A stretch of 64,000 nucleotides of DNA from positions 9,725,714 through 9,789,713 of the forward strand of contig OZ025869.1 in NCBI GenBank assembly GCA_964019415.1. The letters are read 5' to 3'. The notes below the pieces were generated by a model, which saw only the letters and a program-made list of their open reading frames with translations, was not told the origin of the DNA and searched no databases. The translations under genes and the position numbers were made by a program. The DNA is from Ianthella basta (Eukaryota; Porifera; Demospongiae; Verongiida; Ianthellidae). Below, piece after piece: positions 21,901 to 30,000 of the stretch (the first letter of the stretch is position 1; every line of letters starts with the position of its first letter).

Positions 21901-24847
21901 GGCATTGTAATTCTTTGCAATGTTTGTTGCCATTCTTTTGTAAGTGTATTGGGTTATGCTTGTGATATTAGTTATAGATTAGATGTGTAGTATTTGTGTC
22001 ACTGTGCTTTGCAATGTGCATGTGTCTTGTTTGCCAATTTCTTGCCATAGATTCTGACGTAGAGAGCTCGTCAGGAGCAAGTACTAGTGCACTGAGCTCT
22101 ACTTCCACCTCTCAGAGTAGGAGTATTGTGTCTTCAGCAACAGCTCATGGGAATACAGCTCGTCCAGGAACAAAGCCTGATGGTATGGTTGTACAATCAC
22201 TTGAGAAAGTACCCCAGGAGGTAGGGGAGTCTTTGAGCTCCATGGAGACAGCTAGTGGCGATGGTGAAGGCCCCACTCCTAATTTGCCTCCTGAGTTGCC
22301 ACTTGTGAGCCAAGGAGTCTGCACTGATCCTCCATCCATGCGTATGGCACCGACACAGACCATGTCAACTAAGGATGAAGTACCAGCAACAAAAGAGCAC
22401 AGTTCACTCCTTCCAAAATTCACTAGTAAGCCGAACATGGATGATCTTGATGTATTGGTGGTCCTGCTCGTTGTAACTTGTGCTAGTACTTGATGTACTC
22501 ACTGGTTTGTGTAGTGCAGTGTTTGCACCACTGTGTTCGGTGACACGCTTTTGTGTTTTTTTTTTGTTTTTGTTGCCATTTTCTTACTATAGAACTGGCT
22601 GATCAGTCATCTTATGACTCAGAGAGTTTGTCAGGAACAAGCACAAGCACTCTGAGCTCTATTTCCACTGGTCGAAGTATGAACACCAATGCTTCAGTAT
22701 CAGGTCATGGGAATGCAGCGCATTCAGGTACAAAGCCTTATGGTATGGTTGATGTATTGGTGGTCCTGCTCGTTGTAACTTGTGCTAGTGCTTGATGTTC
22801 TCTACCAGGCTACCCACAATGAAGAGGTAATTGTATACCAAGCGGGCGACCTTGCTTACAGTATGCTTTCAAATCCATCTCGAAATCAATTACAAAACAG
22901 AATATCACATGTGAAGCAACATACGCTTTTATATAACTGATAGTGGATCTTGTGGAAACAGTTAACCGTTTATCAGTAGGTTAATGGTTATTCGTACCTG
23001 TTCTTCAATAACTGTTGGCTGTTTGCTGGCAATGTCATGCTTTTTCTGTTGCATACTGCATGTACATCACAGTGACCTCTATACAGTATATGCTGTGTCC
23101 GTATGTTTGTACATGAGCTCAGATGTAGTCTAGAATTGTTTGCATTGTTCATTAACCATTCTGCGGCAAGTGTATTGGGTTATGGTTCGAATTGCAGTTA
23201 TTGGTTTGTGCAGTGCAGTGTTTGCACCACTGTGTTTGGTGACACGCATTTGTGTTTTTTTGCCAATTTCTTACCATAGAGCTGGATGATGAGTCGTTTT
23301 ATGACTCAGAGAGTTTGTCAGGAGCAAACACAAGCACTCCGAGCTCTATTTCCACTGGTCAAAGTATGAGCACCAATGCTTCAGTAACAGGTCATGGGAA
23401 TGCAGCGCATCCAGGTACAAAGCCTTATGGTATGGTTGTACAATCACCTGAGACAATATCTCGGGCGGTAAGGGACTCTCAGAGCTCCACGGAGCTGCCT
23501 ACCGGTGTAAGTCAAGGCCCAACTCTGAAACTGCCTCCTGAGTCCCCACTTGTGAGTCAGGGATTCCGCGCTGATCCTCCATCCATGAGTATGGTACCAA
23601 CACAAGCCATGCCATCTGAGGATGCATTGTCTGTGGTACAGGGGCAGAGCCCACACCTTCCAAACATCCCCGGTAAGCTAAACATGGATGAGCCTGATGT
23701 ATTGGCTGCCGAGCATCCACCACCAAATGTCACTGATTCATCTGTTGATGTGGAAGATCAGCTGAGTTCGAATGACCAAGCTTCATTGGCAGCCAATATT
23801 AAAACTCAACATGGCAGTGAATCTGTTGAGGATGCTGCAGAGGATGTTGTACATGATGGGGTTCATGTTAATATTACAAGAATCCCAGATAAGATGGCCG
23901 AAATGAGAGATGCCAAGGCAATGGAGCCACCCACTGTTGCTAATAGCAGTGAACAACCACCTAACGTTCATGAAATGAATCCTGTGGTCTGTAAATCAGT
24001 GATGCTGTTGCGGCAATCTGCCACGGCATGCTTGCGTATGCCATTAGCGTCTCCAGATTGTAGTGCATGTATGCTGGTTGAAAGTATTCCAGATGTATTA
24101 ATTGATTGCAGTTGCTCTAAGCATAAACTGCTCCTAAGGAAAGTGTGCCCCTCAATAAAACAAAGATGGACTGCTTTGGGTCGTTACTTGGGTTTGCAGG
24201 AAGACGCTTTGAGTGAGATAAAGGAGAACTATGAGACAAGTGAAGGACGTGGGACGGAAGTGGTGCTGAAATGGATTAAGCAGAGTGGAGATCATACTGG
24301 TAAGTAGGTGTGTGTTTGCATGACTGTGACCTGCATGTGCTGGACATGAGCCCTGCCCTGCAAAATACAGGTCTCTTCATTTACACCTGCAGGCTCAGAA
24401 AACAGCTTACGTTCTTGTACATGGCAGCAACTTGCCCTCTGTCTTGCATATATACTGCGAAATGACTTGGTCCAACTGATTCAATCAAGGCTTCAGGCAG
24501 CCATGTCAACAGAGGAAGAAGCTCTGTCCTCTTCAGAAATCAGCAGCACCAATTCACGCCACCTCTACATCCTGAGGCATATTGCAGAGTCGTTAGCTGA
24601 AGACTGGGAAGATCTGGCAAAGCAGCTGCGGGTGAACAAAGATTTGGTTGGTAAATGTGACGCCTATGATGATAGTACCAGCTTATGCTTTGCTGTCCTC
24701 ATGCTGTGGCTGTCCGAGCAACAGGGTAGGGATGGAACGACCTTTGACATGCTGTTTACACACTTGCGTAACATGGACTACGATCACCTCGTTGGAGAGG
24801 CACATGTGATTGACCTTGAGCTGATGATCAAACCTGCCATACACTAG
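2432..24847 (+). CDS. Gene A: ankyrin-repeat, tandem Death-domain protein (5' end missing)
   Basis: Twenty exons can be joined in one frame: 2432-2533, 2748-2846, 3228-3326, 9360-9455, 9780-9908, 10874-10972, 12153-12233, 12641-12709, 12998-13039, 14190-14291 (or from 14199), 14750-14827, 16108-16191, 16329-16412, 18100-18162, 19231-19252, 19627-20349, 22051-22425, 22593-22727, 23280-24299 and 24393-24847. They total 3957 bp, or 1318 residues plus stop. Seen: about six ANK repeats, helical connector exons, a Ser/Thr-rich linker and two Death-like regions. Introns are GT-AG except the first, where GC-AG fits best. Exon order and phases follow Gene B from its exon 19 onward, so a large N-terminal part is probably left of the window. 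Family knowledge: ANK and Death domains mediate protein-protein contacts in signalling scaffolds. A death-fold adaptor role is inferred. The exact use of the linker exons is uncertain. Confidence 0.85.
3365..3480 (+). repeat. Diverged copy of AGTTAAATGCTG dispersed repeat
   Basis: CTGTAATAGGTAAACGGCAC and the later CAGTGATTGGGCGACATGTAAG resemble the segment near 940-1040 in order and spacing. It lies in the large intron after the exon at 3228-3326. Confidence 0.45.
3643..3699. repeat. Hairpin repeat with 15-bp arms
   Basis: CAAGTATTTCGAGTT at 3643-3657 is the exact reverse complement of 3685-3699. The loop holds GGGGCTGCCGCCCC. A weakly similar segment lies near 43350-43400. Confidence 0.75.
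3803..4017. repeat. Long (CA)n microsatellite
   Basis: About 215 bp of nearly pure CA dinucleotides with a few interruptions (CACGCA, CATACAGA, CACCACACA). All Thr-His, Cys-Val and similar open frames here come from the repeat and are not genes. Confidence 0.97.
4200..4670. other. GC-rich unassigned segment left of the Helitron array
   Basis: This part is clearly more GC-rich than the surrounding intron. On the minus strand an open frame from the array ends at 4396 with a C-terminus like LANFGRSLPPLILEQTPTAL, which I do not recognise. It could be the remnant of a transposon gene or cargo of the neighbouring Helitron-like copies. Confidence 0.3.
5886..6512 (-). mobile_element. Helitron-like copy, both ends present
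   Basis: On the minus strand it starts TCTATATATATAAAGAAGC at 6512 after an A, and ends CTAG at 5886 before a T. The terminal hairpin ACCTGCCC/GGGCAGGT is intact just inside the 3' end. The middle contains a small duplication of a GGACCGGCCCTC segment around 6200-6270. Confidence 0.65.
7405..8214 (-). mobile_element. Helitron-like copy, both ends present (810 bp)
   Basis: It starts TCTATATATATAAAGAAGG at 8214 on the minus strand, flanked by A, and ends GTCCGCTAG at 7405, flanked by T. The next copy's 5' end (7399) is only 5 bp away, so the units are directly head to tail. An open stretch from 8024 on the plus strand recurs in the other copies but runs into the AT-rich terminus and is probably not a gene. 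Confidence 0.7.
8258..8280. repeat. Perfect 10-bp-stem hairpin
   Basis: AGGGGCTGCC and GGCAGCCCCT are exact reverse complements separated by ACA. It follows AT-rich repeats (ATTCAATAT three times) right of the Helitron array. The role is unknown. Confidence 0.7.
8281..9359. other. Intron sequence, no exon recognised
   Basis: This is the remainder of the large Gene A intron. It contains clustered TGACGTCA-like words near 9054-9083 (TTGACGTCACG, then GTGACGTC and TGATGTCACG). The open frames here show no recognisable domain. Confidence 0.5.
9360..12233 (+). CDS. Gene A exons 4-7: ankyrin repeats
   Basis: The exons are 9360-9455, 9780-9908, 10874-10972 and 12153-12233, all phase 0 with GTGAGT or GTAAGC donors. 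Visible ANK cores are ATALSCAAANGHIATTQLLL, AEAALGGFVDIVTVLLNAG, LGYACIGGNADVVRQVM and NYRCAQVLIEEAGG. They match Gene B exon 21 (second half), exon 22 and exon 23; in Gene B the last two units are fused into one 216-bp exon. An intron was therefore gained in Gene A or lost in Gene B. Confidence 0.88.
11709..12053. mobile_element. TA-flanked MITE, CYGTATATCGCAAAA termini
   Basis: The left end CTGTATATCGCAAAATGTTC pairs with the right end, whose reverse complement begins CCGTATATCGCAAAATTTTC. TA lies on both sides, the usual target of Tc1/mariner transposons. It contains no ORF and sits in the Gene A intron before the exon at 12153. Confidence 0.8.
12641..19252 (+). CDS. Gene A exons 8-15: helical connector region
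   Basis: The exons are 12641-12709, 12998-13039, 14190-14291 (14199 is an alternative acceptor), 14750-14827, 16108-16191, 16329-16412, 18100-18162 and 19231-19252. All are multiples of three except the last, a 22-bp microexon coding MQRRRDL that shifts the phase to 1. Each has a counterpart in Gene B exons 24-31, for example EDVLLAAAEASGYNEVADFM against LTSAAIERGSEQAASFF, and VHLQQCAR..QYFLE against DHLQETYM..QYFME. No known domain is recognised. Shared exon structure is the main evidence that these short exons are real. Confidence 0.78.
13100..14189. other. Intron without recognised features
   Basis: No domain-like ORF, tRNA or clear transposon ends were seen. Short open frames (for example at 13426-13614) lack any family signature. 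Confidence 0.4.
15178..15706. mobile_element. 529-bp foldback element with alternating subrepeats
   Basis: The ends are inverted repeats of about 48 bp (TGGTACACACTAGCCAAAG.. / ..CTTTGGCTAGTGTGTACCA). Inside, a unit of about 60 bp built from GGCACCAGATGCCCAATG and CCCCAGTGAACTTCACTGGGG recurs in alternating orientation about seven times. The repeated Gly-Ala-Pro-Val-Asn-Phe-Thr-Gly translations are by-products. It lies in the Gene A intron between the exons at 14827 and 16108. Confidence 0.85.
16810..17139. mobile_element. MITE, CCGTATGTTGCAAA termini
   Basis: The left end CCGTATGTTGCAAAGTTTTC pairs with the right end GCAACATACGG. TA is present at the left and TG at the right. The interior (TTTGCGATTTTCATGAATGG) resembles the elements at 11709 and 41559. 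Confidence 0.75.
17408..17815. mobile_element. TA-flanked MITE, CCGTATTGTCCCTAATTT termini
   Basis: CCGTATTGTCCCTAATTTTT at the left is matched by AAAAATTAGGGACAATATGG at the right, with TA on both sides. It shares the CCGTAT start with three other elements in the window but differs inside. Confidence 0.82.
18239..18263. repeat. Poly-G tract
   Basis: A nearly pure run of about 24 G. It lies shortly after the exon at 18100-18162 and may form G-quadruplexes. Confidence 0.95.
18980..19173. mobile_element. TA-flanked pogo-like MITE (CAGTGGAACC ends)
   Basis: The left end CAGTGGAACCTGTCTAAGAT pairs with ATCTTAGACATGTTCCACTG at the right, with TA on both sides. CAGTGGAAC-type ends with TA duplication are known from pogo/Tigger-group non-autonomous elements; that assignment rests on terminal similarity only. 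Confidence 0.75.
19398..19438. repeat. Interstitial (CCTAA)n array
   Basis: About seven units of TAACC, equal to TTAGG on the other strand, with one variant near the start. TTAGG is the arthropod telomere motif; here it is an internal pentanucleotide repeat. Confidence 0.85.
19627..20349 (+). CDS. Gene A exon 16: Ser/Thr/Pro-rich linker
   Basis: The exon follows CTGCATGCAG and starts by completing the Gly codon split by the 22-bp microexon. It ends at CCAG before GTAAAT in phase 1. The start (HPTGFGLQMTRYASAFNPG) matches Gene B exon 32 (HPGQFRMKFSTHG). The rest is rich in Ser, Thr, Pro and Lys, with basic patches such as GRKSARKRCALR near its end, and appears disordered. Confidence 0.85.
21304..21791. 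mobile_element. MITE-like repeat with imperfect terminal inverted repeats
   Basis: CACTACGATTAAGTTGACGA at the left resembles the reverse complement of the right end (CACTACGATAAAACTGACGA). The internal GTTGACG..TGAGTTC..TCAGTC..GTTC segment recurs at the right edge of the window (63838-64000). It lies in the intron after the exon at 19627. Confidence 0.65.
22051..22425 (+). CDS. Gene A exon 17: Ser-rich linker, copy 1 of 3
   Basis: It follows TTGCCATAG and reads DSDVESSSGASTSALSS and on. Ending at CACTA|GTAAGC keeps phase 1, the phase shared by all neighbouring linker exons. Reading past the donor reaches a stop at 22491-22493, so skipping this donor would truncate the protein before the Death domains. 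It is related to the exons at 22593 and 23280. Confidence 0.72.
22593..22727 (+). CDS. Gene A exon 18: shortened linker duplicate, copy 2 of 3
   Basis: It starts after TTACTATAG with ELADQSSYDSESLSGTSTST, very close to copy 3. A phase-1 donor (TTCAG|GTACAA) would end it at 22727. Without that splice, the frame reaches a stop in the same tail sequence as copy 1. It could be an alternative exon or a decaying duplicate. Confidence 0.55.
23280..24299 (+). CDS. Gene A exon 19: linker copy 3 plus start of Death domain
   Basis: A 1020-bp phase-1 exon. The first third repeats the Ser-rich unit (ELDDESFYDSESLSGANTST). The end encodes the first half of a Death domain: KVCPSIKQRWTALGRYLGL, then QEDALSEIKENYE and VVLKWIKQSGD, with the typical Trp, Leu and acidic spacing. 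It ends ACTG|GTAAGT. An internal CCCG|GTAAGC donor at about 23671, matching the copy 1 donor, could give a shorter variant. Confidence 0.85.
24393..24847 (+). CDS. Gene A exon 20: end of Death domain 1 and Death-like domain 2, stop
   Basis: It starts after CACCTGCAG and completes Death domain 1 with TWQQLALCLAYILRNDLVQL. A second Death-like helical region follows: LRHIAESLAEDWEDLAKQLR, VNKDLVGKCD, CFAVLMLWLSEQQG and TTFDMLFTHLRNMDYDHLV. The stop is TAG at 24845-24847. Gene B exon 35 has the same layout, including the WL..QxG turn. Confidence 0.88.
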
Positions 24848-25016
24848 CCCTGCTGCATTCTCTGTGTGAATCAAGACTGTCTACGTCTGCTCCAACTCTC
24901 CCTATAGTATCCAGAACCATTTGCAAGTGTACTTTCTCCATTCAGCTAATAGTAACTAGTATTTTGTTTCTCGTGTGTATGTGTACTTATAGTCATTGTC
25001 ATTTGCATGTCTATGT

Positions 25017-25041
25017 AATAAATAAGTATTCATCCAATAAA
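25017..25041 (+). terminator. Two AATAAA polyadenylation signals for Gene A
   Basis: AATAAA occurs at 25017-25022 and again at 25036-25041, about 170-190 bp after the Gene A stop. This is the expected place for a short 3' UTR. Confidence 0.7.
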
Positions 25042-26657
25042 CAATCATATGTACATGCAGTTGCATTATGACTTACATGCAGACATTTTATAAGTGTAAC
25101 ATAGCCATACATACAGTACAATTAAGGTCTGCATGAGTACATGCCTGGGTACATCTGGACTGCATGTTCACTGCCCATGCGCATGCACTGCTCACAGTCT
25201 AAGGGCACAACGCTGAAACATGATCAAATCCATGCAGGCTTAAGCAACTTTATAGATGAACCATGTAATATAACTTTTATAACTATTTTAATACCAGTGC
25301 AATGTTATAGTGTTCACGACTGTAAAGAATATATACTATATAAGAACAAGAACATACATAATTGTACACACCATACTATCACACCATGCACTCACTGAAA
25401 GAAAAAATAACTAAGAAATCAATGTGAAATTGTGTAAAGTACACAGCGGTGGTTGGTCAATGTTACATGTTGCAGACAAGATTCATGGCAGGAGTAGTGA
25501 TATTTGGGCATGCAGTACAATACAAAATGATACTAAATTTAACTACCATCCGGGAACTCTTGGGCCTTCTCAATCAGTTGATGAAGCGTCCCAGCACTCG
25601 CTGAAGTGCTTTCGACTGCTTGAAGAAGCTGCTGCAATGTGACATTTGTGTTGCTCCTTAGCCAGAGCATCAATAACTACACCAACAAAAACAATAACAG
25701 TACCGATATACAGCTCTTGCAGCTAGAATACAGTAGATAATGGATAGTACAACTACATGCATGCATGATCAAGGGCTAGCAACAGGTGAATCTGCTCATC
25801 CCTCCCCTTTCCCCTCTAACCCACCTATCTACTACAACCAAACATAGCTTGTGCAACATACATACAGTCAACGACACCAATGGTTACTAGCATCATGGAA
25901 TCTTGCCATCGATTGGCACTGGCCTTGACAGTTGGCATTCGGCCGGCGTATGGTAGTTTATGTGCATGGCTGGTGTATAGAGTGAGGGAGGGTGAATAGT
26001 CGCCGTGATGCTCTAATACTGAGTATGAGCTACCGAGCTGACCTGACAATTTGCCCTCTCTTGCCCCATACACAGGAAATGCACTAACTGTCATACAGCG
26101 GCTGATGGCCACCTGTCGAGGCCAGTACGAAGTGAAGGCTAGGTCCCATTAACCTGGTGGGCAAACTGCTCTCTTACCAACCTGTGTAGTACAAGGTCTC
26201 TTCTATTTGGACGTCTTTAAGAGAGCTTTACGAGTTGGATGTATCTATGAGCAATCTAATCCATAAATCACAGCTCAAATGAAGGCGAGGGAGGTAAACG
26301 TTGCCACATGGCCAGGACCCATCAGGGGCATACACTCTAACACGGATCTCAGCCACTGCGAACTAGGTCCTGTGTATGATGCCAGGTGTGGATCGAATTT
26401 TCCTTCCCTTACCCATTCCTTGAGTTGTGACTGACAGATTTAATTGTTCGTATGTCTTCTTTCCAATTACATAGCTTGCTCTTTGATACAGCAGAACACC
26501 ATTCTGCATTTACTACACATTTCTATAGTGTTGTGCAATGTGACTGGCCTATGATTAGCTACTTAGTTTGTGCAAAACAGCAGTGTATTACCAGAACACT
26601 CCTGCCTCTATGCAGCTGGGACTGGAGTAGCTGCCTAATGGCAAAGCACTGGCAAGC
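25042..26657. other. Intergenic region between convergent 3' ends
   Basis: The region lies between the Gene A polyadenylation signals and the Gene B stop. No coding region was recognised. The Gene B 3' UTR must lie here; only a weak ATTAAA (minus strand, 26439-26444) was seen as a possible signal. Confidence 0.5.
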
Positions 26658-27059
26658 TTAATAATAGAACACACTGTCTCCAACTGGTGGCCAAATCCAA
26701 ACACCAGTCATCAGTTTCGTGCCATTCCTACACAGTCCTTGGAAGTAGCCAAATAAACTAATACTGGTACCAGACTGACACAGTTGCTTACCTAGGTAGT
26801 AAAGCCACCACACACTAACCTCAAGGCATTTCTCATCATCTTCAGTGCTCTGTTCCAGAACCTCCCAGTGCTCACGAGAGTTGATGCCCAAGTGCTGTGC
26901 AAGTTCCCTCCAGTGCTCAGACACACACTGAGAGGCAAGGAGTACGGTCCTTCCATGCTGCTGGGGGTCAATCTCTTTCTGGACCACATCCAGTGGAAGT
27001 GCATCCACTTGGTGACCCAGGAAATCCTGCAGCTTGGCTGCACTGTTCAGCATGTGCAT
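26658..27059 (-). CDS. Gene B exon 35: C-terminal Death-like domain, stop
   Basis: It starts MHMLNSAAKLQDFLGHQVD after CCTGTAG in phase 0. Visible Death-type helices are ASQCVSEHWRELAQHLGI, HWEVLEQSTEDDEKCLEVS and VWWLYYLGKQLCQSG. A potential donor at GAG|GTTAGT (26820/26819) is probably not used, because the sequence after it still aligns with the Gene A C-terminus. Confidence 0.85.
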   Translation of the reverse strand: MHMLNSAAKLQDFLGHQVDALPLDVVQKEIDPQQHGRTVLLASQCVSEHWRELAQHLGINSREHWEVLEQSTEDDEKCLEVSVWWLYYLGKQLCQSGTSISLFGYFQGLCRNGTKLMTGVWIWPPVGDSVFYY

Positions 27060-30000
27060 CTACAGGGGGAGAAACATTGGCAAAGACTGGTGCCACAACA
27101 CAGGTAAACTGCTTACTATAGTTAGTGATGAACAGCATAACAAACAATAATGATGGGTGTGTGCAGTGCCCTTCATGTGCGGTAACGCACAAATGGAAAG
27201 CTTGATCAAGGTATTTCGGCCGACTAATGTCTTTGTCAGCTGAATGTCAGTCATTCAGCTTACAAAGGCCTGCAAGGCCGAAATGTCCTGATCAAGTCCG
27301 CCAGTTGCTGTGTTACCTCACTTGAAAGCCAGCAAACATCCCCATCGCTATTCCTGTGTGTAGTCATGAGACTAACAAAAGTCACATTAAGTGTTTGTGC
27401 AAGCATCTAAGACTTCAAGAAGAACTAACCTGCTTGTGAACAATGAACAGTAGTTCATTCCAGGTAAGCCTCCCTTGAATCTTCTCCATTGCAACACAAC
27501 TGCGGTCCTCTGCATGTTCTTGTGCATCTTTAATTTCCTGCACCTCGTCTTCCTTCAGACCAGCATATCTTGCCAGCATACTCCACTTTCGACCCACCTG
27601 CCGACTCAAGTCTGTTAACCTCTCCTCCTGCTCCTGTGTTGATGATCCAATTAGCTGATCACCAATCTGTCCCATTGACTCAGCACTTTGGGATGATTCT
27701 AAAGAGTGAAAGGCAGGCGCAAACAGTACAACCTTGAAACAAGAAATGCACCACGGGCTGCACATGCTTGCTCCCACAACAGATGTTCTTGCTTTGTGGG
27801 ACATATTAATGTTACTGTGAGATAGGTCATGATGTTAATGTGAACCTCCCCCCCCCCCCCCCCCCCCCCCGTGTCAAATGCTGTAAAGCTACTGGATGGA
27901 ATCAATACACTTAATCGCATAGGCTTAAAGCGTTCTCATCTTGAACAATATGGACATGCTCAAAGTCAAAGGGTGCAATCCACAACAGCAACTGTACCTG
28001 TCAGGGGGAACCTGTAAGCAAAGGCTTCAATAAGACATTGGGAAATGCTCATGCAAGGTTGCTTGGAAAATAGGTCCGAAAACTTTTGAGCTGGTTTGCA
28101 GCCCATTCTATAGATGTCTACACAGTGGAAAACTCTACACATTACATACCTCTCATGTCTTGCTCCAGCTGGTAGCCTTCCATTGGTGCCCTAGCTTGGG
28201 GCTCCATGTTGCCATGTCGTCCAAGTAGTACGCTGCTATCAAACTGGTTACTACCTGGGTAGCCAGAATCATGTCGTTCAAATTTAGGCACCGAAGACAG
28301 TTCGATATGCTTGGAGGAGGCTGGTGGAGTTGTCACTTCTGCCTGGTATGGAGCCTCAACTACAGTGGCTGCAGACTGATAAGTTTCCATTGATGATTCC
28401 GTAACATACGGGACTTCGGAAGGTGGCCGCACAACCATTGGATTCACCTGTGAAGGTACTTTGGAAGAAGTATTAGGATGAGGGGAAGGCGGCTGATAGG
28501 GAGGACGTGAGGAAGGTGGTTGACTGGGATGAGAAGACAGTGGTGATTCACAATTGTGAACGGGAGTTGGCACACTTTGGCCACTGTTTTCTGACTGGTC
28601 TTGTCCAGTGGCATCGGACTGTGGCAGAGCTACTGTTGTATGTATACTCACAGATGGACTCACTTCACTTTGGCCAGTAGTGGCAACTGCTGAGCTGGCC
28701 AAGGGATTCAGAGCCTTCACTGGGGCTGTATTAGGTTGCACCGCGGGCCCCGAAGCAGGCACATTATGGCTCATACTATTGCGTCTGCTGTCATCAACAT
28801 TTACATTATGCGTTGTGGAAGCAGATGTGGAGCTCAAGTAAGTAATGTCAGATTGTGCATCGTCTTCATTGTCCTCTTCCTCAAGGTTGCCATCATGTGG
28901 TGCTGGCTCATTCTGCTGGACTGGGTGGTTTGCTGCACATGCCGACAGACTGTGCTCTTTGGTGTGAGTCACACTTGGTGCAGCATGAGATTTGGGACTT
29001 GTGTGGGGAGCGTCAGCTTGACTATTGCTTTGTTGGGGCACATAATCAGCAGAGTCAGCCGGAGCAGGTTGGTTAGATGAACGAGCAGCTGCAGTATCAG
29101 GTTCTGAGGATACTGAGTCTGCCAAGCCTTCATCACTTTCTGGTTGATCTGGTGCCCCACCCATAGCGATTGGTGGGGGAGCAGGAGGCAAATCATCCTG
29201 AACAGCACCTCCAATGGTATCTGGTCGAGATGATCTTGGGACCTCTGCAGCTGCACTCAAGTGTAGAGGTTCTGGGGGACTTGGTTGCAGGATGGAACCT
29301 GAGGCAGACTGTGCAGCAAGTTGAGGTGGTGTAAGGGCCTGAGGTAACAAGGGACTGCCACTTCTGTTAAGATCTGTTAGTGAATCAGAGCTTCTGGCTA
29401 TGTCAGGGGGATGATTCAACTCTGGTGCAGTATCACATTCAGATTTCTCCGTACTCTCTGGATTGCTATTCTGATGTTGTGGTTGCTGAGGCAAGGGTAA
29501 ATCTGCAGAAGTAAGCACTGCAGGTTCTGCTGCTTTGTCCCACAAAGGATTACGACCCATGTTGCTGTGATTCATTGTATGATAGCCCTGTGATGACTGC
29601 GACGGCATTTCAACATTAGATTGAGGCACTGTGTGTGTTGGTACGGTCCTAGGACTATGCCCAGTACCATCAGATTGTTGTGCACCACTTGCATTCTGGC
29701 TTTGGGAAAGCTGGCACAGCTCAATTGGTGCGACAGAGGGAGGAGGGGGAACTTGCATATGGCTACCACTATGAGGCTCACTTCTGTCTGCTTCAGATGA
29801 GTGAGATCGAAATAATGATGTTTTGACATCAGGAGCATGCAGCTGTTCAGGTGATCTTCGCATGTGACCAGGGTCAGAATGGGAGATTAGTGCATTGCGC
29901 TGCAACAGTGAAGATGTACCCAAAGTGGCTGGAACAGATCGCACTTTCATCCTGAAACAATCACTGAGTGGTATTTCTGGAAGTACCACAGCAGAGTCTG

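Noticed and set aside
26811..26820. Donor-like GAG|GTTAGT within Gene B exon 35
   Set aside because: The sequence beyond it aligns with the Gene A C-terminal Death-like domain, so the frame most likely continues unspliced.
28608..29256. Open frames antisense or out of frame to Gene B exon 33
   Set aside because: They are shadows of the long Ser/Pro-rich coding exon.
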